From assembly GCA_008360955.1 (NCBI GenBank), contig LUCM01004349.1, positions 1 through 64,000 of the forward strand: a stretch of DNA of 64,000 nucleotides, in the 5' to 3' direction. This document shows, in pieces, positions 1 to 10,756 of the stretch (its first letter is position 1; every line of letters begins with the position of its first letter). Origin of the DNA: Fasciolopsis buskii. Its lineage: Eukaryota; Platyhelminthes; Trematoda; Plagiorchiida; Fasciolidae. The translations under genes were made by a program, and so were the position numbers. The notes beneath the pieces are model-generated. The model did no database searches. It was given only the letters and a program-made list of their open reading frames with translations, and was not told the DNA's origin.

Positions 1-1
1 C

Positions 2-145
2 TTAGGTAAAGTGGGCGTCGCACGTCTTCGTGGTTGGGATCCGAAAGACTGGTCGACTAGCTGTCTGGAGACACTGAAGGATATGGCAATGAACCGTGAA
101 CAGTGGAGATCGTGTTGTCATTTTCTATCGAATCAGAGTGATTGA
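2..145 (+). mobile_element. RTE-like LINE, C-terminal end of ORF2 (fragment)
   Basis: Reading from base 2, an open frame cut off by the window start runs to a TGA at 143-145. It contains the words LRGWDPKDW and SCLETLKDMAMNREQWRSC. This matches the tail typical of fluke RTE-like LINEs, in which a GWGPRD-like turn is followed by WLETLxDMAQNRxQWR. The same tail recurs at 4900-5030 (+) and 50205-50400 (-). Only the last ~47 codons are inside the window, so the element continues to the left. It is a non-functional 3' remnant as seen here. Clade assignment is from memory of the family. Confidence 0.7.
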
Positions 146-1245
146 AAACACGTGCTTTTGTGCAGTTAGACTGTGTTCCGTGTGTTGGCTGCAGCAGTAT
201 CCTATCTTTTTCCGCCTGTGTAGGTGCACTCCCTGTTCGCGTTGGGTATTCACTGTTTTTATTTAAACGTGTAACTCTGGGGAAAGGCAACGCTCAGTGA
301 GGCTTGCCTTGCTGTTTAACGCTGAACGATGATGATGATGTCCCACTGCAAACCCTTGGCAACAGAACAATTAACATAACACATTCTTGTGCATTCAGGT
401 TATGCATGTAACACCATAAATCTCTATATTTGTATCGGACTAATCCCATCCTTCCCATAGTGAAAATTTTTGTCAAGATATATAGTGATGTAATGGCATG
501 AGTACGAATCACTGAAAACGAACTTGTTCATCAACTTGTGTTTTCTCAATGTGCTCAGTGGTAATTTTCAAACAAGTAAAATGCATCGATTTACCGCCAG
601 TCGAGTCGGATATTCTCCAAAATTCATTTAATCCAGATTTAATGCCAACAGCCTTCGGTCTACTGAGATTTTTCCTAATTTCATGTCTTATAAGATAGTT
701 GCGATCCAAACTTTGCTAGATATGAGCATTCTTCTGTCCTAGGAGCATATTCGTGTAACTTCGTTCGGCCAGCACTTGTATGCTCGCCACCCGATTTGTT
801 AACAGCGGACAGTTTGAATGCAAGCATGCACGCCAAACTCATGCTCTCATATCCTGCAAGCCGTGTCCACCTCACGGCAACCAGGGGAAACGTTTACTAT
901 TCTGGTCAACTGTTTGCTCTAATCACTGATAAACGGCTTCACGTCCCGAAGGTTACTCGCTCATTTGCCTATGCCCCATGCATAGATGGATGTATGGAGT
1001 TTGTTATTAATTGTATCGTTTAACTGGCAAATTGTGATTGGGTTGAGTGCATCACAGCATATCGATACCTGATTAGAGTTGATGTAATATGAAATTTAGA
1101 CAGTTATCCATGACTCATCTATCGCAATTCAGGATAGTGTGTACCAAAACAATTGCTCCATAGTCGCATGAGTCAAAGCACACAGCTGTTTAGAATGTAT
1201 AGTCTTGCCATTGGTTTTTCTAATACATGACATTTATTTTCTCCG
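146..1245. other. Anonymous stretch, no gene recognised
   Basis: Open frames on both strands are short, under 80 codons, and show no recognisable domain or convincing splice context. No microsatellite was seen. It lies between a LINE 3' end and a SINE upstream of the ASTE1-like gene, so it may include promoter sequence, but nothing marks one. Confidence 0.5.
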
Positions 1246-1515
1246 TGGCTGGCAGTGGTCAAGTGGATTAAGCATTTGTCACTCCAAAAAGGTCAGACGT
1301 TCGAATCTCAAATCCCCCGGTTATTGTGATGGAAGACGGCAATTTGCTGCCACTACAATCGTTATCACACCTGAACTATTGGAACCTTACGTGTTCTGTA
1401 CCACCCCAATTTTCAAGGTCATGGCTGCCGATTTCCTCTGCCTATGTAGTGAGCCCCAGTAGTTATGCGAGCATCCCCATTCCACCACAATCATGAGTCA
1501 AACATTTCACAGCGA
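1246..1515 (+). mobile_element. tRNA-headed SINE, copy A (most complete)
   Basis: The left end resembles a tRNA-type RNA polymerase III promoter. An A-box-like TGGTCAAGTGG lies at 1256-1266 and a B-box-like GTTCGAATC at 1299-1307, about 43 bases apart, as in tRNA-derived SINEs. The body from about 1325 shares a diagnostic run (GTTATCAC, CTGAACTA, TGGAACC, TTCTG, CCAC) with copies at 3605-3785 (-), 5991-6135 (+) and 19208-19355 (+). The last clearly shared block is near 1490-1515. The internal promoter would be the only transcription signal. The copy is diverged and probably inactive. Confidence 0.6.
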
Positions 1516-2670
1516 AATGAGTGCAATGGGAGGGTCATGCACTATATCCCTTAGGGATCCACTACATCTGTGGAGGGGATCGATAACCATAATTGTGTGG
1601 TTTACTGGCACAAAATCATATTATGTCAGGTGTGGTAACGGGCATGGCTACAACGAAATGCTGCCTTTCATCACTTGCCCGTAGGTCGAAAGAATGGCAG
1701 GTAATACCGTACTACTGATACATCTTTAGGATTTTCGACTACTTAATAATAACAGTCTTGTTGAAAGCACTTTGGTGTATGTTGTATTGCCCAGTTGGAT
1801 TGATCTATGCACACGCTGAAACACGGCATAAGCGCTAGGCGTCGCACGATAACGCAAGAGCACAGCCCGCGGTCCAGCAGGACACGAACATACACTGAGG
1901 TTAGGGATACAGTGGTTCGGTTTTGAGTCTTCAAGCCCCGTAGTCACACAGCAAGTGGAACGAAACAGTTGCTTCCTGAGTGAGCAGCCACAGAACAGAA
2001 AAGGCGCGGGGTTCGAACGGCTAACGCAACCTGCTAGCGGAAGAGAGAAGACGAACTCAGGACACTGCTGCGCCTTTGTTGGTGACCCACCAGTACAAGT
2101 CAGAAGTCAAGTGAGCTCTATCATATATATAGTTTTGAGGGGTGGTCTTGATCGATATGTGAAACAGCCAATCACAGCGAGTTTTGCTAAATCTTTGCGG
2201 ACATGCAAAACGTTTTAGCCGCGCAATATTTAAAATAACGCCAATTTCGAAATACTGGGGAAAAGGTAGGTTCTTCTGGAAAAATAGCAACAGAACTCAA
2301 ATCTGCAGCACCAAAAATCCCAGAATGGTCACCGACCATGGCAATGTATCACCGCCTAAGCGTGTTGTTTCGAAACTAAATACACGTCAGTCATCTCCCT
2401 TGTAATAACTACTCATGAAGTTGAGGTGAAAACTCTTCATTATCAGTGGTGTCCATTTTCAGAGTAAACTCTCATTGAATGAGTCATCAGTTTCTTCGTA
2501 CCTTTGTTGAAGAAAACCTCTAGTTCGGAGACTGTCCACTGCTTCGGGTCTTTTGCTAGTCATCCCCAGTGCTTTGGAGTGCGCAGTTTAATTCAGGTGA
2601 TTCGTTGTCTGGTCGGGGTCAAAGCGTTCGTCAACTTTGATGCCGCCAGCGATGTTAACAGACTAGAATC
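1516..2670. other. Region upstream of the ASTE1-like gene, no gene recognised
   Basis: No coding region is recognised. The start codon of the ASTE1-like gene lies just after this stretch and is preceded in frame by a TAA a few codons upstream. The promoter and 5' untranslated region should lie here, but no TATA box or initiator could be assigned with confidence. Confidence 0.4.
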
Positions 2671-2922
2671 ATGCCTGTCCCCGGAGCGCTCCAAATCTTC
2701 GGCAAAGAATTTTCAAACTTCGAAGCTGTTTTGCTCCATAACACCCCAGTTCTCATTGATGGAAGTGACTTTGTGGACTACTTTGGTCCACGTGATCCAC
2801 TCGCTGTCCTTTGGGGCGGGGAATATTTATCGTTACTGATTCAATGGAGGAAGATTCTCTTCAGTCTCAGGCAATGTCAGCTGGATCCGGTCTTCGTTTT
2901 CTCTGCCGATTGCGAACTCAGA
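2671..2922 (+). CDS. ASTE1: Asteroid-like protein (ASTE1), exon 1
   Basis: This 84-codon first exon encodes the start of an XPG/FEN1-superfamily (PIN-like) domain. The ATG is the first one in frame after an upstream TAA. The peptide begins MPVPGALQIF and carries VLIDG at residues 27-31, with Asp30 at the first acidic position of the family. GGEY and an FxxxRQCQLDPVFVFSADCEL block follow. Spacing from Met1 to the IDG motif (31 residues) is nearly that of human ASTE1. The exon ends after a complete codon, and GTGAGTAA follows at 2923. It joins in phase 0 to the exon at 20133, with no gap against the remembered human protein. The usual MGIxGL start is replaced by MPVPGAL. The full protein would be 840 residues, longer than human ASTE1 (about 680). 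Confidence 0.75.
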
Positions 2923-3604
2923 GTGAGTAACTATGCAGCAATTTTTATTTTTGAGTATTTTCTATGGAATTTCATTATACCGGTCGACGGTGACGGACAG
3001 TCCTGTTTGGTATTGCCATATGGAGCGTATTTTTCTGTGGATCTACTTTTTCACGTATCTGCACAGGAGTTTAAGAGAACAGTTCAAATCCGTGGTCGTC
3101 AATACTGATGCATTATCACCGATTGTCTGAAATTATGACCCCAACTGACAGCTAATTACATTTGTATTTTGTTATTGACGGTTTTAATCGAGCCATTTTC
3201 TATTCACTGCTATTTTTAGGGTTAGCAAACGGCGGTACCTAAATCACTGGAAGAAACTTTGTATTGATTAAATTAACCACCAATCACCCTCGTCTGTTTT
3301 CCCCTAACTTGAAAGCCTTTGTTCCCCATATCTGACCATTTACTCCCCCTTCCCGAAACTGAATATTCAACCACTGTTCATAGATCCTTATCACTTACGA
3401 ATCAAAGGGAGCTTTGCCTCCAACGTTGTCTTCTCCTGGTTTTCTTCCTCTGAGCTCCAGAACTTGCCGCTGAAGTTAATCGTACTGTCTCCAGGTTTTG
3501 CCACCACAGGGATGCACCGATTGATCCGAACGATAGTACCCATACAAATGCTCAGAATTTTCAGGCGGTGAACAGAACACACACTGGTCCCCGAAGGTTT
3601 TTTT

Positions 3605-3785
3605 TGACATGTTGGATGCGTAAAGATAATAGGAGAGTGATGCCCCAAAGCCACTGAGGCTCACTGCATAAGGGGAGGAAATTGGCAACCATGACCCTGA
3701 AGCTTAAAGTAGTGCAGAACCATATAGGGTTCCAGTAGTTCAGCCGTGATAACAATTAGAGTGACAGCGATTTGCTGTCTACTAC
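3605..3785 (-). mobile_element. tRNA-headed SINE body, copy B
   Basis: Read on the minus strand, this repeats the SINE body of copy A: a GCTGTCACT-like start, GTTATCAC, CTGAACTACTGGAACCC, a TTCTGCACTAC-like block, then GGTCATGGTTGCC and TGAGCC. The tRNA-like head is missing. On the plus strand the SINE stops at about 3785, and LINE reverse-transcriptase coding in the opposite orientation starts within about 10 bases. This suggests insertion into the LINE or truncation at a shared breakpoint. Confidence 0.6.
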
Positions 3786-3789
3786 CATA

Positions 3790-5035
3790 ATGGCCAGTCA
3801 TAGAGGTATTAGCCTAATCCCAATAGCGTCAAAGCTGCTTTCGTCTGTCATTCCTCCCAGGGGTGAAGGGCAAACTCGTGAGGAACAGGCTGGGTTTCGC
3901 GCTTGTCGTGAATGCATCGATCGAATCTTCACCCTACGAGGGGTGTCATAGCACAGCAAATGTCAACGATCATCGTGGTTTTGGACATTCGCGCAGCCTT
4001 TCACTCTTTTGATAGGAAGTATGTGTCGGTCCTCAGAGAGTTGCCCCATCATACGTCGAGTCCGGTTAGGGTTTATGGACGGATTTTGCCGCCGTTCTTC
4101 GTCTCCAGTAGAATACGGCGAGGCTGCTCTACATCCCCATTTCTTTTCAACTTTGTTTCAAAGGATGTCTTACAAAACGCCTTATCTAGTCTTTTAGACG
4201 GTGGAGTTGAAGAACCCCCAGGCAACAGAGTATGTCGGCGATATTGCTTTACTGAGTGACAACGCACAGACAATTCAGTGCGCGTTGGATCGCTTGGTTA
4301 TCGAGGCCTATAGGTACAGCATGCGGTTCGTACCTTCAAAGTACTTCAAGACTGGTAGGTGTCTGTACCTACACTCACCATTTCTGGTGATCGGGTAGAG
4401 GTAGTCAGTAGATTCAAGTACCTCGGGAGCCCAATCGCACCTGGCGGAGGTGTTGGGGAGGAGGTCACATCACGAATTGCGAAAGCCAGAACAGCTTTTG
4501 CGAACCTGCGACAGCTGGCTCTCCCTCAAGGGAAGGGTGTAAAATAATAGTTTGTAGTGTTCTCCACCACGGTTGCGAGACTTGGCCTATCTGCGTTGAG
4601 GATGCCCAGGGACTTTCTGCGTTCGATTGTCGATGTTTCCGAAGCATTGTGCGTGTCCGGTGGTAACATTGGGTGAGCAATGACGAAGTGCCTCGTTGTG
4701 TGTTGGGTGCAGACCGTCGTCCTCTGACTGAGATAATTGCTCTGCATCGCCTTCGTTGGCTTGGACATGCACTGCGTATGCCTGCCCGTCTTCTGTCTTT
4801 TCGTGCTCCTTTTGCACGTGACGGGCAAGGCTGGAAGAAGCGACGTGGTGTTGAGGCTATGAATTGGCGTAGAGGTATGAAAAAATTGGTTTCGGCTTTG
4901 GCCTCGGTTGGTGCTTCCTGTCTTCCTGGTTGGGTTCAAGAGATGAGGATTGTTGTTGGTTAGAGACGCTGACAGATATGGCTCAGAACGGAAGTCAGCG
5001 GGGCGAATGCTATATGCCCTCCCCGCAGAACTCAT
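3790..5035 (+). mobile_element. RTE-like LINE, ORF2 reverse transcriptase to C-terminus (decayed)
   Basis: Frames on the plus strand, broken by stops and frameshifts, read in family order. SHRGISLIPIASKLL comes first, then EEQAGFRACRECIDRIFTLR, then VVLDIRAAFHSFDR carrying the first catalytic Asp region of the reverse transcriptase. GCSTSPFLFNFVS, then FKYLGSPIAPGG with RIAKARTAFANLRQL, LHRLRWLGHALRMP and ETLTDMAQNGSQRGECY follow. The YADD box is blurred near 4230. The right end stops near 5035. The element lies in the ASTE1 intron in the sense orientation and is inactive. A 217-codon open frame antisense to it (4526-5179) is a shadow. Confidence 0.8.
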
Positions 5036-5347
5036 CTCACTTAAAAATAATCCGAAAACAACCAAAAAATCAAAATACATACAGTGAAACAGAAAGAAAC
5101 ATTTGCTTTGTTTTGATTCATTATCCCCCCTTGTTTTCCTGCCTTTGTAAAGTTCCTTGTACATGTTGTTGCATTGCAACTATGATTGATCTCAAGCCGG
5201 TAAGATATATATGCAAATACATATAATTTTCAAGTAGTATCTAGGTGAGTGAACAAAATGGGCGGCAAGCTCACGACCGGTTTCGCGGTTATTGTCGCTC
5301 GTCAGCTCTGCGCAGCGAAAGTTTTACTTCTGTCGTGACTTACAACT

Positions 5348-5415
5348 CGGCGGCGGTCGAGCGGATCAAACCATTGTCACTCCCAAAAGTTCTAACCTTT
5401 GATCCTGCGGATAAA
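5348..5415 (+). mobile_element. tRNA-like SINE head, copy E (solo head)
   Basis: GGTCGAGCGGATCAA at about 5355, CATTGTCACTCC, and a B-box-like CTTTGATCC near 5396 match the head of the SINE at 1246 almost position for position. The downstream body of copy A is not found immediately after it. It is therefore either a head-only fragment or the head of a different SINE subfamily. Confidence 0.45.
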
Positions 5416-5990
5416 TGTTCCCAAATGCTGTGGTTACAACTTAGGGATTCTTTGATCAGAACCGGAAATCGACGAAGGATAGAGTTGTTATGAGTCGTCC
5501 CATATTTGTTTATGTATCTCACTCTTGATCATACCACATTCCTGCTGTTGTTTTACATTTTGCTTTTCTCTTTATGGCTGGTATAGTCCGAGATCGCATT
5601 CTTCCGGTTCTACTATCCTTAAGAGAGGATTACGAGCGGTGGCCAAAGATTCCAAACCTTTTTGCTTCGGTATGATTTTTCACGTTATCGTAATGCAGTC
5701 CCGCAAACAGGTATGACTGACGAACCTCTTTGGCGTTGAATGAATGACATGGAGCAAGAATATGATCGACTGAAAATCCTGCAGAAACATCGGAATCAGC
5801 TACTTACTCTAGTTCATGGGCAACGTGAAGGTGACCTGATTTTCGTGGCACGTTCAAAGGTGAATGGGGGCGTTGCTCGAAATGATGACCAAAGAGACAA
5901 TACTCTCGGGAGACCGGAGAAAATCTGCCAATGAGCTTTGGCCCAAACAGACCTATGTGAATCGGTTGATTATGACGGTAACTCGCGGTC

Positions 5991-6135
5991 GCCCGGCTCG
6001 TTGCCACACCTGATGAAATGAGACTTTATGTGGTTCTGTGCCACTCCAAATTTCGGAGTCACGACCTCCGTTCCCCCTCCCCCTAGTGACTAGGGGGCAT
6101 GTTCCTTCCACTACATTTATGCATGAAACGTCATA
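5991..6135 (+). mobile_element. SINE body, copy C
   Basis: GCCCGGCTCGTTGCCACACC starts the shared body, followed by the TGTGGTTCTG and CCACTCC blocks and ending near CATTTATGCATGAAACGTC. It matches copy D at 19208 base for base over most of the left part and is a diverged relative of copies A and B. Nothing coding overlaps it. Confidence 0.55.
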
Positions 6136-6964
6136 AAAATTCCTGTTGGCCGTTGACCGTTTGATCATTCTTGATTAAGAAGGGTGGTATTAGAACAAGA
6201 ACAAAGATGGCGGATTCTGTTCGTCCGAGTTAGCCGCCGTAATTTTCGAATTCCAAAGCAGTATCGTCTCCTACACTTTCGACCTTCAGTGTTCCCGGAA
6301 GATCCGGACGGTCATTTGTTTACATTGCAATGAGGTGTATTGTTGTTCCCCGGCAATCTCGTTCAACTTAGCGGAGCTGTTTTCAGTGTGTCCGTGTATT
6401 GCTTATGCGGCGCAGTGTGCCCGCCTAGACATAATGATGCGTAGGATCAGTCGACTTTCGACCAAGGAGTATTCGTTCCGACAAGCCTTTGTTCAATCAG
6501 TCGTTAGTGCAATCGGATAATTGCCAAGTAAGTGTAGGTTCTCCCATTGAGTAAATTAAAAAGCACCAGCTGGCAAACGAACTCGGTTTCAAAGATTCGC
6601 ACTCATGCACTATATTATGAAGGATTTTAAGGAGGTTGGATTGATCACATAAAAATACGGGTGGGAAGGGATTGGCGGTGTTCCGTGCATAACCCGAAAA
6701 TGGATGAACCTGTTATGTCAATTATTGTCTGATCTAGGGTTTGTATTGGGATGGAGGGTGGCCCAGAGGAGGTGAAGAACACCACAAATTGTTTTTGAAC
6801 GAACAGGGGAGGATTGTTAAGACGGATCACGACGGCTTCCGTTGTGTTCAAAACATGACACTTTGGCAGCCCAGATCGTTGATTCCGGATCTTATACAAG
6901 ACACGAAAAGCTTGCGGCACTTCCACGGTTTGGTTAGTTTGTGCTATTGTGTAACTTAATTGCT
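6136..6964. other. Intronic stretch, no gene recognised
   Basis: Short open frames only. A minus-strand frame at 6645-6926 has no recognised domain. The right edge meets a Penelope-like fragment. Confidence 0.4.
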
Positions 6965-7500
6965 CCGCTGCTCAGCCATGCAGGGTGCGTTCAGACATGC
7001 GCCTGGTGTGCATTGTCTCACAAGAATTTGCAAATGATTGGACACCAAGCCAGACTGCAGAATTAGGAACTTTGTCTTTCAACCGTAGTGACACCATGGG
7101 ACGGGATTTGAATAGGATTCGAAGCCTGGCTGCGTAAAACGTCTTATTGATAGCACTTTTCAGCCTTCTTCGTGCAACCTCTGCTAATGTGTGATCTTTG
7201 AATGGCAGTGATATGTACACTAGATTTCTCTCCACTACCGTCCTCCTTGGAATTTTCTTTTCTGCCTCCATTACCTTATCATTTAATCAACTTGGGGAGC
7301 CATTTCTGATGAATACTCTTCTCACCGTCCGAACTGCTGCTTTAAGAGCATCTTCCTTGCATATTCTTTCTGTTCTGATAGTGAGGCATCCAATTAGGCT
7401 CCTGTTCATATTAGGGGTGCAAAGCTGTGAAAGTGGATGCATTGTCCATCTCACTTTGCATTCCTGTGCAGTGATTGCCTGACTGAGCCGTTCTCACGAC
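6965..7500 (-). mobile_element. Penelope-like element, RT C-terminus and linker to GIY-YIG (decayed)
   Basis: On the minus strand, frames read MNRSLIGCLTIRTERIC with EDALKAAVRTVRRVFIRNG, then a stop. Next come ERNLVYISLPFKDHTLAEVA, FYAARLRILFKSRPMVSLRL and VQSFANSCE. Penelope-like elements keep this order at the end of the reverse transcriptase: an RARRIC-like box, the LRxVFxxNGYP box, the VxIPLPFKG box, then YxFxCxCGxxYIGRT of the GIY-YIG nuclease. Here the first Cys and the GIY-YIG core are degraded. The fragment sits antisense in the ASTE1 intron. Only part of the element is present and it is clearly dead. Confidence 0.65.
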
Positions 7501-7949
7501 GACCTAATGGGATTCTCGTCGAGAGGTTGAGTCCACAGAAAATGTTAGCCACATAAAGTTTGTATAAACAAAATGTATCGATTGACGATTCAAGTGGACC
7601 ACGAGAATTAATCAACTGAGTAAGTTCAACTCGATCCACTCAAATGTGAAATCCACAACAGATATGGAGTGTAATAATGAAATAGTATTCCTGGAAATAC
7701 TGTTAAGTCGTCGAGAGGACGGTTCAGTTCGGCGATCACCACAAGGGAAAGCCACGTGGAATGGACCAAGATTTATCATTTATGCCGTGGCCTCGTGTCC
7801 ATTTCATTGCTGAACGGCAAAATAAATGTCATTTGTTTGGTGAGTATTTATCTATCACCGGGATTCACATTTCTCCTGGCACTTTTGTGGGAGCACCACT
7901 GCCACTTAAAGGCAGTTCATAGGGCACCCTCAGCAGAGGCTGTTTGAGA

Positions 7950-8790
7950 TTCATGGTCAATAGGAGCATTTCGAGAGGCTTCCAGGACGACTAGCAGACT
8001 CGGAGATGCGTTCACTATCAGAATTCAGTGATACACTGACGACACTACGGCTGCGGTCGATATTGGTATTTGGACGACGAGAATTGCGATAATAAAACGA
8101 ACAGTGCAAGGTGGCATCATCCTCAAAGGCGCGAACTGGACTGGATGTACTGGACAGAAGATCGTTGATGAATAAAAGAAATAGAGTGGGCACGAGTACG
8201 CAACCTTGGGAAGCACCGACATTCACTATGGACGGCTGAGATAAAAACCCATCAACATGGATGGAGACGGTTCGCCTACTTGGACGACTTGGTGTCTGTG
8301 ATAAAGCTCGAGGGAGTTTGAACGTGAGTAGTTTTTGTTGGTAGATCGTCGTTCCAAGCTCGGTTGAAGGCATTGGAGATATCAAGCGAAATTAAGTGTT
8401 TCTCCGTGGTTATCGAATGCGGTTGACCAGGAATGGGAGACGAAAGCTCGGACAACCGGTTGAACGACATGGTCGGACTCCATATTGGCGTTCGCCCAGT
8501 AGTCCTTCGTGTTCGAAAAACGAAGGCAATTGGTTCGGGATAATGGTTTCGAACACCTCAGAAATAACAGGCCATGGAAATCGGGCGATAGTTGTTTGGG
8601 TTAGAGAGATTTCCAAGTTTGGGAATATAAAAAAATTCAGCATGTTTCCAAGTAAGCGAAAAGATAGGAAGATGAAGGGTAAGGTGTAAACGATGATGTG
8701 AAAGAAGGGGCATCTTAGGGGCATACATTTTTGGACAACAGGTGGAATGCCATCCGAACCGCGTGTTTCACGCATGTTCAGAGAGCGTAA
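7950..8790 (-). mobile_element. Jockey/CR1-like LINE reverse transcriptase (decayed)
   Basis: On the minus strand, broken frames read RFPWPVISEVFETIIPNQL and LGERQYGVRPCRST. ISLDISNAFNRAWNDDL follows, with catalytic Asp. Next are VDGFLSQPSIVNVGASQGCV, LVPTLFLLFINDLL and FEDDATLHCSF, where the FADD box is altered to FEDD. The order matches non-LTR reverse transcriptases of the Jockey/CR1 group and is distinct from the RTE-like fragments nearby. At least two frame changes and several stops are present, so it is inactive. Confidence 0.8.
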
Positions 8791-10135
8791 CGCTTGTCTT
8801 CCTGGTGTTGATAGGGGGCGTCAAATGGTGACTAATGGAAACAGAAGTGGAGGGAGAAGTTGGTTAACTGGATAACCTCAGCCTTCCCGAGTGGTTCACA
8901 AACATTGTCACCTGAAACATTACAAATAAGAGGGAAATTGGAGGGGCCGATATTTCGGGAGACGGTTTTTGGCAAGGGACCAAAATATGCTGGTAGCGGA
9001 TGAGACCAGATGCTCCGCTTTGTAACGGACGAGGCGTCCTTTGCCCCTTTACATTAATAATAAACACTTGTTCCTGCCTTATACGAAGCGATGGGGGAGG
9101 CACTAGTGGGCGAGCGGCGTCAGATGCGAAATGTTGAGCGTTTCAAGCGAACAGCGCGGTTGAACGGCTCCGGGGATTCTGGTTTGCCGGGTTTGAAAAA
9201 GACCAGAATGGGAAAATGTTTTAAAACCTCGTTTTGGCTCCCGCTAACTCTGGGGCGTCCAGTCGGTCTTCTCGATTCTAGTCCATTCCCTGCCCGTCTA
9301 ATCAAGAAAGAACGATCAAGTGGCTTCTGATCGCTCAAGATAACGGTCTCGGTTTGTGATGATAATTTGGTTTATATAATTCCACACACGATAGAGCTCT
9401 TTACCCCATTCCGTTCCGTCCAACGGACTCATTGTGTGTTCTTCGGTCTTCACATCAACTGCCACCCCCGCTCCTCTGGGTGCGTCACAAAATCATACCA
9501 CCATCAATCACTCCACGGACTAGAGTACCTTGCTGACTCCGTAATTGTCCTCGGGCTTGCTGTCCGTCCAGTTCCAAACCCGTGTGTTGTTCAACTGACG
9601 TTGAAGCAGTTTGGCCGTTAGAGTGTTCTTCTGGGTATATAGTCTTGCTTTGCTTCTATATGATTCGTCGCACCGAAGCAAAGTTGCCTTGCGCTTTTGG
9701 CATCCACACGTATTCCTCCCTACAGAAGATTCATCCTTTGAAGAATGATTTCAGTGAAACTAGAGCCAAAGGTGGAGACATCAGAGGGGAAACTGAGGTC
9801 ATTCCAAGCATAGGAGACTAGGACATCGCAGAAATCGTTCCAGTTGGCTGAACTGTCACACCAAAATGTCTTAAAGAGGATAGAGGGTTATTACGGGTAA
9901 GGTTGATGGAGTACGTGACAATAGTGGCCCGTTGAGCCAAGAGAGAGGAGGATGGAAATATTTGAGTAAATGCAATAGCAGAAGTGAGGATACGATCGAG
10001 AGTATGATCACGGTCGCCATATCAATGGAGTGTACATTTGGGTAGGTCAATTAGTTCTGACAAAATGTTGTCGTAACCCTGTTTGTTGCGCCATTTTTAA
10101 CTGGGCTCTGCATGAATGTAATTGAAGATATTTGG
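8791..10135. other. Intronic stretch, no gene recognised
   Basis: A GC-richer patch at about 9060-9340 gives overlapping open frames on both strands (9091-9330 plus, 9120-9338 minus). Neither resembles a known domain. The rest is featureless. Confidence 0.4.
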
Positions 10136-10756
10136 TTATGATTTGAATGTGGTCGACCGAGTACATGCAACCTTGAGGATTTTGATTTTAAAGGAACACG
10201 GAAATGTCGTTTTCATTCGGCCAGATGACATCCGTATCCTCTGAAGTAGGTGTTTTGGGTCCTGAATCCCTTGAAGATAGTCGGAACAACTGGAGTCTGC
10301 GGGTTTGATTAAATGAATTCCATTATTTAGTATCATGTTTCCGTTTGTTTTTCCTAACCCTTGCACTAGAAAATCGAAGCTGAAATCAGGTTGAAATGAT
10401 GGGGCTGTCCAAGTCTTGTTATCCAGTATCCAGAATGAGCCAGGAAAATTGCATTCCTCGCCACAACTGGACCATGTGGCGCTTGAGTCGACGTAAGAAT
10501 TCCTATGGAAGAAATCAAATGAGATTTGCGACAGAAATAGGACGACAGTGATCCATTGACACGAAGTCGTTCGCCCCAGTATAGGTTGTCCGTTTGGCCT
10601 AGAAGCCCTAATGAAACTTTTCTGTGCATTCCCGGTTAGCGTTTCAAATATCTCAATGCTGATATTTTCCTGCGCGGACTTCATAGTGACCTTCAGTTTG
10701 ACAAGATAGTCATAGACCTTAGCCTTTCGATATGGGGTATCTTCCTAAAGCATACT
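10136..10756 (-). CDS. Unidentified open segment with a plausible acceptor, antisense in the ASTE1 intron
   Basis: A frame on the minus strand stays open for about 200 codons. It is preceded by a splice-acceptor-like TATGCTTTAG ending near 10757. The first residues read EDTPYRKAKVYDYLVKLKV, then MKSAQENISIEIFETLTGNA. The middle contains NSYVDSSATWSSCGEEC and a hydrophobic run around ITVVLFLSQISFDFF. I do not recognise the family. It could be an exon of an antisense gene, a piece of an uncharacterised transposon or a chance open frame. The length is unusual for chance but not impossible in 64 kb read in six frames. Confidence 0.25.

Noticed and set aside
4526..5179. 217-codon minus-strand open frame
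   Set aside because: It lies exactly antisense to recognisable RTE-like reverse transcriptase and C-terminal words on the plus strand, and has no domain of its own.
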